Shown here: one piece after another, positions 31,887 to 40,700 of the stretch
How the letters are laid out: every line of letters starts with the position of its first letter
Position numbering within the stretch: the first letter of the stretch is position 1
From: CAZMLC01 sp964567125
GTDB lineage: Bacteria; Verrucomicrobiota; Kiritimatiellia; RFP12; UBA1067
NCBI GenBank assembly: GCA_964567125.1
Contig: CAZMLC010000012.1
Location: 1-47,064, forward strand
Direction of reading: 5' to 3'
Length of the DNA: 47,064 nucleotides
Made by a program: the position numbers and the translations under genes
Notes under the pieces: model-generated
The model's database searches: none
Told to the model about the DNA's origin: nothing
The model's input: the letters and a program-made list of their open reading frames with translations, nothing else

Positions 31887-32787
31887 AGTGTTTCAGAAGA
31901 TGTCCGGCGCCTATTGCGCATTGATGACCCCGTTGACGCCGAAGAACACCGTCAATACGGAGATGATCGAGCGGATGGTCGAGTACCATCTGGCAGAGGG
32001 ATTGCGCGGCTTTTATTTAACGGGGTCCACCGGCGAGGGATTCCTGCTCTCCAAAGAGGAGCGCAAGCTGGTCGTCGAGCGCGTGGTCAAGGCCAATAAA
32101 GGCCGCGGCAAGGTGATTGCGCATGTCGGATGCGTGTCAACGGACGATGCCGTTGAATTGGCCCGTCACGCGGCGGCGGTCGGTGTGGACTGGGTCTCTT
32201 CGGTGGGTCCGGTCTATTTCGGTCAGTCCTTCCAGGGTGCCTATCGTCACTACCAGCGCATCGCGGAGGCAACCGATCTGCCGTTCATGATCTATTCGAT
32301 CGGACAGGACCTTGTGCCGGAGCGCGACCGCAAATTCTTTGAGATCAAGAACGTACTCGGCATGAAGTATACCGGCGCCGACTACTACAATGCGCAGCGG
32401 TTGCACGGCATGCTCGATAAGGAGACGATCTTCTTTGCCGGACGCGATGAGCAGCTGCTCTGCGCCTTGGCGCTGAAGACGGTCTTTGCCGGGGGCATCG
32501 GTACGACCTACAACATCATTCCCAACCATTTTGCGCAGATCTGCGCGTTGGCGGAAAAGGACGAATTCACCGCGGCGGCCAAGCTGCAGGCTGAGGCGAA
32601 TAAAGTCATTGCCTTGATGATCGAGGACGAAAACTGGTCGTATCGCAAGGCTTTTATGCGCTACATCGGTCTGGATTGTGGTGCGTATCGCTATCCGTAT
32701 GCACCCTTGAGCGAAGCGCAGTATCAGGCTTTTGCCAAGCGGATCGCGGCCCTGAAGATTGTCAAGAAAAACGCGGCGAAAAAATAA
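31870..32787 (+). CDS. nanA: N-acetylneuraminate lyase (NanA family)
   Basis: A 305-aa TIM-barrel aldolase of the DHDPS/NanA family. It would split N-acetylneuraminate into N-acetylmannosamine and pyruvate. The pyruvate-binding GSTGE (52-56, Ser-Thr as in NanA rather than Thr-Thr of DapA), Schiff-base Lys166 in GMKYTG, Tyr142 in MIYSIG, the GRDE sugar-binding pair and GGIGTTYN support this assignment. The stretch between Tyr142 and Lys166 is about four residues shorter than in E. coli NanA and lacks the usual PALSG loop. ATG 31870 overlaps the transporter gene by 17 bp and has AAAGGAAAAAG upstream; a longer in-frame start at 31786 lies inside the transporter and is unlikely. nanE and nanK are not in the window. 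Confidence 0.88.
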   Translation: MIFKGKVFQKMSGAYCALMTPLTPKNTVNTEMIERMVEYHLAEGLRGFYLTGSTGEGFLLSKEERKLVVERVVKANKGRGKVIAHVGCVSTDDAVELARHAAAVGVDWVSSVGPVYFGQSFQGAYRHYQRIAEATDLPFMIYSIGQDLVPERDRKFFEIKNVLGMKYTGADYYNAQRLHGMLDKETIFFAGRDEQLLCALALKTVFAGGIGTTYNIIPNHFAQICALAEKDEFTAAAKLQAEANKVIALMIEDENWSYRKAFMRYIGLDCGAYRYPYAPLSEAQYQAFAKRIAALKIVKKNAAKK

Positions 32788-32812
32788 CGGGGCGGGCAAG
32801 GGAAAGCACGCG

Positions 32813-32851
32813 GGCGATTGCAGGAAAAACGGCTTGCTAGCGCGAATCGCC
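32813..32851. repeat. 7-bp inverted repeat around the dnaG -35 box
   Basis: GGCGATT (32813-32819) and AATCGCC (32845-32851) are perfect inverted repeats 25 bp apart. They span the -35 and part of the spacer of the dnaG promoter. It could be an operator, or a weak hairpin at the end of the nan operon transcript; there is no U-run. Confidence 0.3.
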
Positions 32852-32862
32852 TGTATTACACT
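32834..32862 (+). promoter_or_regulatory. Promoter candidate of dnaG
   Basis: TTGCTA (32834-32839) and TACACT (32857-32862) with a 17-bp spacer lie 52 bp before the dnaG ATG. Confidence 0.55.
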
Positions 32863-32914
32863 CTCTTCTCATGAAAGCGTGGAAAGAGCTCCCTGATGGC
32901 GCTTGCGGAGGCCT

Positions 32915-34978
32915 ATGTCCGGCCGCGTAACCCATACTGTAATCGATGAGATCCGTCAGCGGACGGATATTGTCGAGCTGATTGGTGCGCGGGTAACGCT
33001 GAAAAAAGCGGGCGTTGCGACCTTTAAGGGATGTTGCCCGTTCCATCGCGAAAAAACACCCTCGTTCCACGTCAATGCCACGCGGCAGACCTACCACTGC
33101 TTTGGCTGCGGCGAGCATGGCGATGCCTTCAAGTTTCTGATGAAACAGGATGGCCTCTCCTTCATTGAGTCGGTGCGCCGGCTTGCGGATCGCGCCGGGG
33201 TGCCCTTGACGGAAGAGACCGACTATCACGCGCAGGCGCGCAACCAGCTCTATGCGATTCATGCGGAACTCGCCGGTTTCTATCAGCGTTGTCTCAATAC
33301 CGCAGGGGCGAAAGCGGCGCGCGACTATTTGACTAGCCGCAGTTTACCCGACACCGTGGTGGCTGACTTTGCGATCGGCTATGCGCCGCCTAAAGAGAAG
33401 AAAGCGCTGGTGCAGTGGGCGCAGAAAAACAACTATACGCCGGAAGACCTCGTTAACGCCGGGATCCTTGCGCCGCCCAACAATCCGCAGCGTCCGGATG
33501 ACTACTACGATCGCTTTGCCGGACGGCTGATGTTCCCGATTCGCGACCGTCAGGGCCGCGTTGTCGCCTTTAGTGGTCGCGTCCTTGATCCCAAGTCGCA
33601 TCCCGCGAAGTACGTCAACAGTCCTGAAACCGATATTTTTGTAAAAAGTAAAGTGCTCTACGCGCTGGATCGCGCCGCCGCCAAGATCGTGCAGCATCCG
33701 CGCCGCGAAGCGATCGTCTGCGAAGGCCAGATCGATGTGATCCGCTGCCATGCCTGCGGGTTCGAAACCGCGGTCGCTTCGCAGGGGACCGCCTTTACCG
33801 CGGAGCACGTCAGTCTCTTGAAGCGCCATGCGGACAGCGTGGTGCTGGTTTTCGATGGCGATGCGGCAGGCCGCAAGGCTGCCATCCGCACAGGCGGACT
33901 CTTTCTCGAAGCGGAAATCCCTGTACGCGCCGTGCGCCTGCCCAAGGGCGAAGACCCGGATTCCTTTCTGCGGACGCAGGGTGCGACACCGTTTCGTGAG
34001 CTGCTCGATGCTGCGGTTTCCATTACCGCCTATCAGATCGAGACGCTGCAGCTGGAAGAGCAATATCCGGGGCACATCGATACGGTCAAGCGGATCTGCA
34101 ACGCGGTGCTTGAAATGCTGGCGCGCTGCCCCAGCGCCGTGTTGCGCGCGCGTCTGGCCGATGAAGCGGCTGCGCTGCTGCACATGCCGGCCAGCGCGGT
34201 GATGGAGGATCTGGAGCGTTATCGCGAAGCGCTGCGGCAAAAGGCCGAGACCTATAGCGAACGAGCGGAACGCCCGCGCGCGGATGAACCGGCACACGAT
34301 GTGGAACCCGCCTGGAGGTATGACGATGCGCAGCCCGTCGATGCGGTTGAACACGCGGATCCGGTGTATGCGCCGGAAGCGCAGGTCGAGCAGCCGTCGG
34401 ACGTGGAGTTCAAGCTCTGCGAGTTCATCGTGGAGCATGAGCACGATCCTGCTGCGCTGAAACTGATCGATGCCTATCTGCCGCTGGACATGCTGTGCCA
34501 TACCTTTACGCGGACGCTCGTCGAGGCGATTTTGCAGCAGTGGAAGACGGGCGAAGATCAACTGGTCAAGGTGCGCGGCCGGCTCGATCCGCAGTGGCAT
34601 CCCTTGCTGAATGCGGTGATCGCCAACAAGCAGAAAATGCTCGTCGCCAAGGAGTTCACCTCGATTGACGCGGCGCAGGATCTGATTACGCGCATCTGGC
34701 TGGTTACGTTGGAACGGATGCGCAAAAAACTGGATGCGGATGACCTTCTGGGATTGCAGTTATCGATGCAGCAGAACAAGCTGCGCGCGCTACCGTGGCA
34801 CGCGGCGTGCAAGCTGATGACGCTCCATCCTGCGGGTGGTGCCGCGGTTATGCCTGCGGCGGCGGATGGGGAGCCTGCGGCTGCACCTTACGCACATGCA
34901 GGGGATAGCGCATTCGGAGCTGTTGATCTAACAGAATTTCCACCCAATGAGTACCCGGATGATGAAATGCCAGATTGA
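32915..34978 (+). CDS. dnaG: DNA primase
   Basis: A 687-aa primase that makes RNA primers for replication and works with the DnaB helicase. The N-terminal CHC2 zinc finger has C41, H44, C62 and C65 (CPFH ... CFGC). The catalytic TOPRIM domain contains VCEGQIDVIR (about 268) and VFDGDAAGRKAA (about 313). The C-terminal third, including an acidic region near 460-500, is poorly conserved, as expected for the helicase-binding part. The start is ATG 32915 with CGGAGG just upstream (short spacing). A TTG at 32903 in frame is possible. The last 131 bp overlap the convergent DUF6941 gene, and this tail (Ala/Pro-rich, then acidic) looks unconserved. rpoD, the frequent partner, is not next to it. Confidence 0.95.
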   Translation: MSGRVTHTVIDEIRQRTDIVELIGARVTLKKAGVATFKGCCPFHREKTPSFHVNATRQTYHCFGCGEHGDAFKFLMKQDGLSFIESVRRLADRAGVPLTEETDYHAQARNQLYAIHAELAGFYQRCLNTAGAKAARDYLTSRSLPDTVVADFAIGYAPPKEKKALVQWAQKNNYTPEDLVNAGILAPPNNPQRPDDYYDRFAGRLMFPIRDRQGRVVAFSGRVLDPKSHPAKYVNSPETDIFVKSKVLYALDRAAAKIVQHPRREAIVCEGQIDVIRCHACGFETAVASQGTAFTAEHVSLLKRHADSVVLVFDGDAAGRKAAIRTGGLFLEAEIPVRAVRLPKGEDPDSFLRTQGATPFRELLDAAVSITAYQIETLQLEEQYPGHIDTVKRICNAVLEMLARCPSAVLRARLADEAAALLHMPASAVMEDLERYREALRQKAETYSERAERPRADEPAHDVEPAWRYDDAQPVDAVEHADPVYAPEAQVEQPSDVEFKLCEFIVEHEHDPAALKLIDAYLPLDMLCHTFTRTLVEAILQQWKTGEDQLVKVRGRLDPQWHPLLNAVIANKQKMLVAKEFTSIDAAQDLITRIWLVTLERMRKKLDADDLLGLQLSMQQNKLRALPWHAACKLMTLHPAGGAAVMPAAADGEPAAAPYAHAGDSAFGAVDLTEFPPNEYPDDEMPD

Positions 34979-35261
34979 TGAAGACTTCGACCGTCGTGGC
35001 GACCTGCTGCTCGTTGGCTAATTGGATGGGGACCGGCTGCCCTTCTGCGACGATGGTGACACCGTCGGGCGCCATGATGCGCGAGCGCTGCGTGTAATTG
35101 CCTTCACCCATACACCAGCGGTTGACCAGGCAGATACGCGAACAGACCGTCTGGTTGACAGCCTGCATCAGACCGTCGAAAATGCCGATCAGCATGAATT
35201 TCCCGTTGGCTTCCTGGCGGACATCATCGCAGAGAATACTGGCTTGTAAATCAGGCACCAT
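34848..35261 (-). CDS. DUF6941 family protein
   Basis: A 137-aa protein of the DUF6941 type, function unknown. Recognisable family features are the start VPDLQASILCDDVRQE, the GKFMLIGIFDG block, and near the end HWVEILLDQQLRMRYPL. ATG 35261 has AAAGGAAA upstream and matches the family N-terminus; a longer form from 35294 is less likely. It converges on dnaG and overlaps its 3' end by 131 bp, so both proteins are encoded on opposite strands there. The conserved part of this protein ends near 34890, inside the overlap. The end is Pro/Gln/His-rich (QPQAPHPPPQA). Confidence 0.75.
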   Translation of the reverse strand: MVPDLQASILCDDVRQEANGKFMLIGIFDGLMQAVNQTVCSRICLVNRWCMGEGNYTQRSRIMAPDGVTIVAEGQPVPIQLANEQQVATTVEVFINLAFHHPGTHWVEILLDQQLRMRYPLHVRKVQPQAPHPPPQA

Positions 35262-35319
35262 GGCAGATTTCCTTTGGGTTTGCGGGCGTTTCAATCATTT
35301 CCTTCGCGTGTGTACTGCG

Positions 35320-35353
35320 TATAGTGTAGCAGGTTACCGGGGGTTGTGCTACA
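35320..35353. promoter_or_regulatory. Divergent promoter region of ade and the DUF6941 gene with an inverted repeat
   Basis: For ade a -10 element TATAGT stands at 35320-35325. For the minus-strand gene TACACT (35323-35328) and a weak TAGCAC (35346-35351) are 17 bp apart. The perfect inverted repeat TGTAGCA (35325-35331)/TGCTACA (35347-35353) covers both, and its right arm lies just before the ade start. It could be a shared operator or a hairpin in the ade leader. Confidence 0.45.
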
Positions 35354-35362
35354 GTGGAAGAT

Positions 35363-37018
35363 ATGAAAGCGACACTCATTCAAGGCACATTGATCGATGT
35401 CGAAAAACGCTGCCATCGCGGCGTTGAAATCGAAATCACGCCGCAGGGCCGTATTGCGTCGATCAAGGAGATCGATAAACCCGCGCCGGGGTATATTTTG
35501 CCCGGTTTTGTCGACGCGCACATCCACATCGAGAGTTCCATGCTGACGCCGGCCGCCTTTGCGCGCGCAGCCGTGGTGCACGGCACGCTCGCCGCGGTGG
35601 CTGATCCGCATGAGATCGCCAATGTCTTGGGTGAAGAGGGGGTGCTGCGCATGCTGGCGTGGGCGGAACAAACGCCGTTTATCTTCGGTTTTGGCGTGCC
35701 CTCCTGCGTGCCTGCCACGCCGCTCGAACAGTCAGGGGCTTTGCTCGATGAGATGACTGTGGCGCGCCTGCTGGCGGATGCACGGGTGACGCATCTCAGC
35801 GAAGTGATGAATGTGCCGGGTGTCATCCATAACGACCCCGCGGTCATGGCGAAAATCGCGGCTGCGAAGGCCTGCAAAAAACCGATTGATGGGCATGCGC
35901 CGTGCGTGGTGGGCGCGGAGCTGTTGCGCTATGCTTCAGCAGGGATTACGACGGACCATGAATGTCTCTCGATCGTCGAGGCGCAGCAGAAGATCGCCTG
36001 CGGCATGAAGATCCAGATCCGCGCAGGGTCTGCGGCTCCGGTGGTGCGTTCGTTGTTCGCATTGGTCGCGGAATATCCGCGGCACTGCATGTTCTGCAGC
36101 GACGATAAACATCCCGATGATCTGCTGCGCGGCCACATCAATACGCTTGTCGCAAGTGCTGTGCGTTACGGTGTTTCGTACTATGACGCGATCCGCGCCG
36201 CCAGTTTCAACCCCGTTGGACATTACGGACTCGATCTCGGGCTGTTGCGTGTCGGGGATTGGGCGGATTTCCAGATCGTGGAAGACCTCCGGCATTTTGT
36301 GCCGCGCGAGGTGTGGTTGCGCGGCCGCTGCGTCGCGCGCGGTGGCGCGGCGGATTTACCTGAAGGGACGCCGGAAATCATCAACCATTTTGCGGCAAAA
36401 CCCGTGACGGAAGCGGCGTTAAAGGTCAAGGCTTCGCACGCTGCGGCCATGCGCGTGATCGGCGTCGTGGAGGGAGCCCTAGTCACGGAGTGCCGGCTCC
36501 TGCCTCCTGTGGTGCGGGGGTCCGCGTGGGTTTCTGATCCAGAGCAGGACATTCTCTACCTGGTGCTTGTCAACCGGTATCGCGCGCAACCGCCCGTGGT
36601 TGCCTTTGTGCAGGGGTTCGAGCTGGCTTCCGGCGCGTTTGCAACGAGCGTGGCGCACGATTCGCATCACATCCTTGCCGTAGGCGTAACGGCCAACGCG
36701 CTGGTTGCGGCGATCAATCAGGTTATTGCAAACCGCGGTGGTCTTGCGGTGGCGGATGGCGCAGGGCATATCGCCGCGCAGCTGCCCTTGCCGATCGCGG
36801 GACTGATGTCGCCAGGGCCGGCGGAAGAGGTCGCACAGGCGTATGCGGCGTGCGACCGTGCGGTCAAGGCCCTTGGCTCGCCGCTGGCGGCACCGTTTAT
36901 GACGCTTTCATTCTTGGCGTTGCCGGTCATTCCCGAGATCAAGGTGACGACCCAAGGGCTCTTTGATACGCGCAGCAATGCGCATGTGCCGCTGGCTGTC
37001 CAGGCGGAAAAGGAATAA
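35363..37018 (+). CDS. ade: Adenine deaminase
   Basis: A 551-aa amidohydrolase that converts adenine to hypoxanthine and ammonia in purine salvage. Metal-binding and family motifs are PGFVDAHIHIESSML, VADPHEIANVLG, the later CSDDKHPDDLLRG, and the C-terminal GLMSPGP and MTLSFLALPVIPEIK, which mark the Ade (YicP) branch. Length fits the family. ATG 35363 is chosen over an in-frame GTG at 35354 as it matches the family start; the RBS is weak (GGAAG). A Nudix hydrolase gene follows immediately. Both lie between the divergent DUF6941 promoter and a terminator at 37468-37493. Confidence 0.93.
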   Translation: MKATLIQGTLIDVEKRCHRGVEIEITPQGRIASIKEIDKPAPGYILPGFVDAHIHIESSMLTPAAFARAAVVHGTLAAVADPHEIANVLGEEGVLRMLAWAEQTPFIFGFGVPSCVPATPLEQSGALLDEMTVARLLADARVTHLSEVMNVPGVIHNDPAVMAKIAAAKACKKPIDGHAPCVVGAELLRYASAGITTDHECLSIVEAQQKIACGMKIQIRAGSAAPVVRSLFALVAEYPRHCMFCSDDKHPDDLLRGHINTLVASAVRYGVSYYDAIRAASFNPVGHYGLDLGLLRVGDWADFQIVEDLRHFVPREVWLRGRCVARGGAADLPEGTPEIINHFAAKPVTEAALKVKASHAAAMRVIGVVEGALVTECRLLPPVVRGSAWVSDPEQDILYLVLVNRYRAQPPVVAFVQGFELASGAFATSVAHDSHHILAVGVTANALVAAINQVIANRGGLAVADGAGHIAAQLPLPIAGLMSPGPAEEVAQAYAACDRAVKALGSPLAAPFMTLSFLALPVIPEIKVTTQGLFDTRSNAHVPLAVQAEKE

Positions 37019-37024
37019 GTGGAA

Positions 37025-37465
37025 ATGAAACAGGAAGATCATGTTGAAGTGATCGCACGCGGCGTCTGTATTGTGCAGAACCAGATTCTGCTCTGCTTTG
37101 GCCGCAAATCAGGAATCGCCTATCTGCCAGGCGGGCATATTGATTTTGGCGAGACCGCGCGCGAAGCGCTGGTGCGCGAAAACCGCGAGGAGCTGGGCAA
37201 GGCTTCGCAAGCCGGGCGCTTTCTTGGATGCTGCGAACATCGTTTCGTCCAGAATGGCACGCCGAAGGCGGAGATCAATCTGGTTTTCGAGATGACGGTT
37301 GAAGGCATTGCGCCTGAGATCCCGCTTACCGCGGAAGAGGATTGGATTGGTTTTATGTGGTGTCCGTTTAACCAACTCTCCTCCGTACGTTTTGAACCGG
37401 CTGCGCTCGCCGCGTGTCTGCCCCTCTGGCTTCAATCGCCCGGCGGACATCTGGAATCCTGTTAG
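37025..37465 (+). CDS. Nudix hydrolase
   Basis: A 146-aa protein with a nearly perfect Nudix box at residues 37-58 (G-x5-E-x7-RE-N-REELG), so it hydrolyses a nucleoside diphosphate linked to another group. The substrate cannot be told from sequence. The box has Asn where a hydrophobic residue is usual. It follows ade with 6 bp (or 0 bp if GTG 37019 is used), so the two are co-transcribed. An AAAGGA sequence lies about 10 bp upstream of ATG 37025 and 4 bp upstream of the GTG, so the start is not settled. Cleaning of damaged nucleotides beside purine salvage is a reasonable but unproven role. Confidence 0.85.
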   Translation: MKQEDHVEVIARGVCIVQNQILLCFGRKSGIAYLPGGHIDFGETAREALVRENREELGKASQAGRFLGCCEHRFVQNGTPKAEINLVFEMTVEGIAPEIPLTAEEDWIGFMWCPFNQLSSVRFEPAALAACLPLWLQSPGGHLESC

Positions 37466-37467
37466 CG

Positions 37468-37493
37468 CGTTGCGCGTCTAGCGAACGGTTTTT
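37468..37493 (+). terminator. Terminator after the Nudix gene
   Basis: CGTT-g-CGC pairs with GCG-AACG (37468-37475, 37481-37487, one bulged G) around a 5-nt loop, followed by GTTTTT. It is shorter than the other terminators in the window. Confidence 0.6.
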
Positions 37494-37625
37494 AATCCGC
37501 AACCGCTGCCGTTGAAAAGGTCCATTTTGCGCGCGATTCAGCGGGTTTTCTCCAATAAAAATATATCAGCGAGCCCGCTTAAAAATGCGCAGTGCGCATA
37601 CCCGCAGTTGTTGCGGTAAATTTTA

Positions 37626-37654
37626 TTGCCAGATTTTCGAGGCTGCGTTATGAT
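37626..37654 (+). promoter_or_regulatory. Promoter of the hybrid sensor kinase gene
   Basis: TTGCCA (37626-37631) and TATGAT (37649-37654), 17 bp apart, each match consensus at five of six positions. The start codon is 80 bp downstream. Between the Nudix terminator and this promoter I see nothing else. Confidence 0.75.
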
Positions 37655-37733
37655 GACCCTTAAATCAAGGCGGAATCCGTTCTGAAGACAATGGGATAGC
37701 CGTATCGTTCTGGATAGAAAAGGCGGGATTGTT

Positions 37734-40700
37734 ATGTGGGGTTCAAAGAAATCGCTTGCGCATCGCTTGGCGTTGAGTGTTAGCGGAATCATGGTCGCTG
37801 CGTTAACGGCGGTGAGTGTTGGCGGCTTTTGGATGCAACACGCGCAGCGACATCAACAGCTGGATACGAGCGCCACGACCATGGCGCATCACCTTGCTGT
37901 GGCGTTGGCCTTGCCGTTATGGAGTGGGCAGCTTCAGGCCGTTAACGATGTCTTGGACAGTGCCATGGAGACGCGCGATATCGCGGGGCTTGTTGTGTGC
38001 ATGACGAATGCTCCGACCGCCGCGGGCCTGCGTACGTTCGTCCGGAGCCGCGATGCGGACTGGCGTGCCGTTGACCGCGCAACGTCGTGGCAGCCGCGTG
38101 AAATCATTACACGCGGCGCGATTACCCACGCAGGCGTTCACGTCGGCACGCTGGAGGTGGCGTGCACGGCGCGGTGGGTAGACCGTCAGTTTAAGCAGAC
38201 GGTTTTTTGTTTTGTTGGCGCGATGGTTTTTTTGTTCATCCTCCTCTCGGTGAGTCTGTATCTCCTGCTGCATGTGAACGTCGTGACTCCGCTGCGGCTG
38301 ATCGAGGCTTTTGCGGACAACGTTATTGCCAACAAGGGCAAGGCGGTTGTCGAGTGTCCGCGCGGTTCATTTTGTAGCGAACTTGATCGTTTGAAAATCG
38401 CCCTGGAGTCGATGGTTGACCTGTTACAGGAGCGGTTTGCAACTTTAGCGCAGAGTGAGAACCGCTTGCGCGTTGCATTTAATATGGCTTCAGAAGCGCA
38501 CGTGCTGGTGCACATGGACACTGGGCAGTTGATCGATGTCAACGATAGTTTTTGCGCCATGTTTGGGTTTTCGCATGATGAATTAATCGGACACACGACG
38601 CATGATTTAAGGATGTGGGGGGATCCGGCTGATCGGGTGAACATCCTTGCTGCTTTGGCGGAAGGACAGGGGAAGTTGTACAACAGGGAGACGGTTGCGC
38701 GTCGACGCACGGGGGAAACGTTTCCGGTCTTGTACTCAGCAACCGTGCTTGCGAATACGCAGCCGCCGTTGATGCATGTCATTCTGCGGGACATTGAGGA
38801 GCAGTCCAAGCTGGAACGGGAGCGCAAGCGGTCCGACGCCTTCCGTTCGCGGCTGATTGCGATCATTGAGTCGTCGGAAGATGCGATCATCAGTAAGTCG
38901 CTCGACGGCATCATTGTCAGCTGGAACCGCGGCGCTGAAAAACTTTTCGGTTATTCGGCAACCGAGGTTGTCGGGAAATCGATCCTGCTCCTCTTTCCTG
39001 CGGAGCGGGTCGATGAGGAGCAGGATATTCGTGCGCGGATCAATCGCGGAATGATCATTAAAAATCTCGATACCGTGCGCGTGACGAAGGATGGACGTCG
39101 AATTAACGTATCGGTGACGATTTCACCGTTGCGCGACAGCGATGGAAATATTATCGGCGCATCCAAAATCGTACGTGACATCACCGAGCTGAGGCAGTCC
39201 GAGGAGCGGATTTACCAGCTCAATCGCGTTTACGCCATGTTGAGCGAGATTAACCAGTTGATTGTCCGCGAACGGGATATGGCGGTCTTGCTCGACATGG
39301 TATGTAAGATGGCGATTGAAAAAGGACAATTCATCGCCGCGTATATTGACGCGCAGCAAGGGCTTCGGGATTTACTCGGGCCAATTCCGGCAGAGGGGTT
39401 TGGCAAATGTCTTGGCATAGGCTGTTCGCAGCCGAAAAACGATTGCAGCTTTATTTCTCGCGTTTGGAAAACGGGCCAGTATCAGGTCTGCAATGATGTT
39501 GAAGCCGATGTGAACATGGTGCCCTGTTGCGCGGCGCTGGTTCAGGCGGGATGTTATGCCTGCGCGGCATTCCCGCTCAAGGTCGATCACGTCACGATCG
39601 GCGTGCTGATGTTCTACGCGCGTGAAAAGAATGTTTTTGATGCTGAGGAGCTGCGCTTGCTGAGCGAACTATCCGAGGATATCAGCTTCGCGCTGAGTGT
39701 CCATCGGCAGGAGGTCGAGCGGCGGCTCGCGGAATCGCAGTGGCGCGAAAGCGAAGCGCGTTTTCAGCAGGTTGTGGAAAATATCCAGGAAGTCTTCTGG
39801 ATGACGGATATCGACAAAACACAAGTCCTCTATGTAAGTCCCGCGTTTGAAAAAATCTGGGGATATGCGTGTGAAAGTCTTTATAAAGATCCTTCCTTGT
39901 GGTTGAAAAGTATTCATCGCGATGAACAAGAGCGGGTCAGTCAGGCGTTCGTCACGCTCCAGAAAACCGGGCGGTACTCGGAGGTCTATCGCATTGTGCG
40001 CGCAGATGGGGCGGAGCGTTGGATTCATGATCAGGCCTTTATTGTCACGAGCCCTTCGGATCACATTCAGCGGATTGTCGGGACCGCTGAAGATATAACG
40101 GATCGGCGTGGACTTGAAGAGCAGCTGCGCCAAGCGCAGAAGATGGAGGCCGTAGGACAACTGGCCGGCGGCGTGGCGCACGATTTCAACAACATCCTCG
40201 CGGCGATTATGATGCAGACCCAGTTTATGGAGGAGGCACCCGCGCTAACACCGGAGGTCGCCGATGGCTTGCAGGAGATTCTGACCTCAACGCGGCGCGC
40301 GGCCAATTTAACGCGTCAGCTTCTGCTGTTCAGCCGCAAACAGGTGATGCAGCCGCGCAATCTCGATTTGAATGAGATTGTGACCAATATCGCCAAGATG
40401 TTGCAGCGGTTGATTGGCGCGACGATCCAGCTGCGCCTGAATCTGCATCCTGCGGCGCTGATCGCGTTTGCCGATCCGGGCATGATCGATCAGGTCGTCA
40501 TGAATCTGGTCGTGAATGCGCGCGATGCCATGCCGCGGGGCGGGTTGCTCCGCATCGAAACGCGTGCGGTTGATGTTTCACCTGCGATGATTCCCGGGGG
40601 CGAGGATGCTGTGCCCGGCCATTATGTGGGTTTCAATGTTGTCGATACCGGAGTCGGAATACCTCCGGAAAACATCGCGAAAATATTTGAACCCTTTTTC

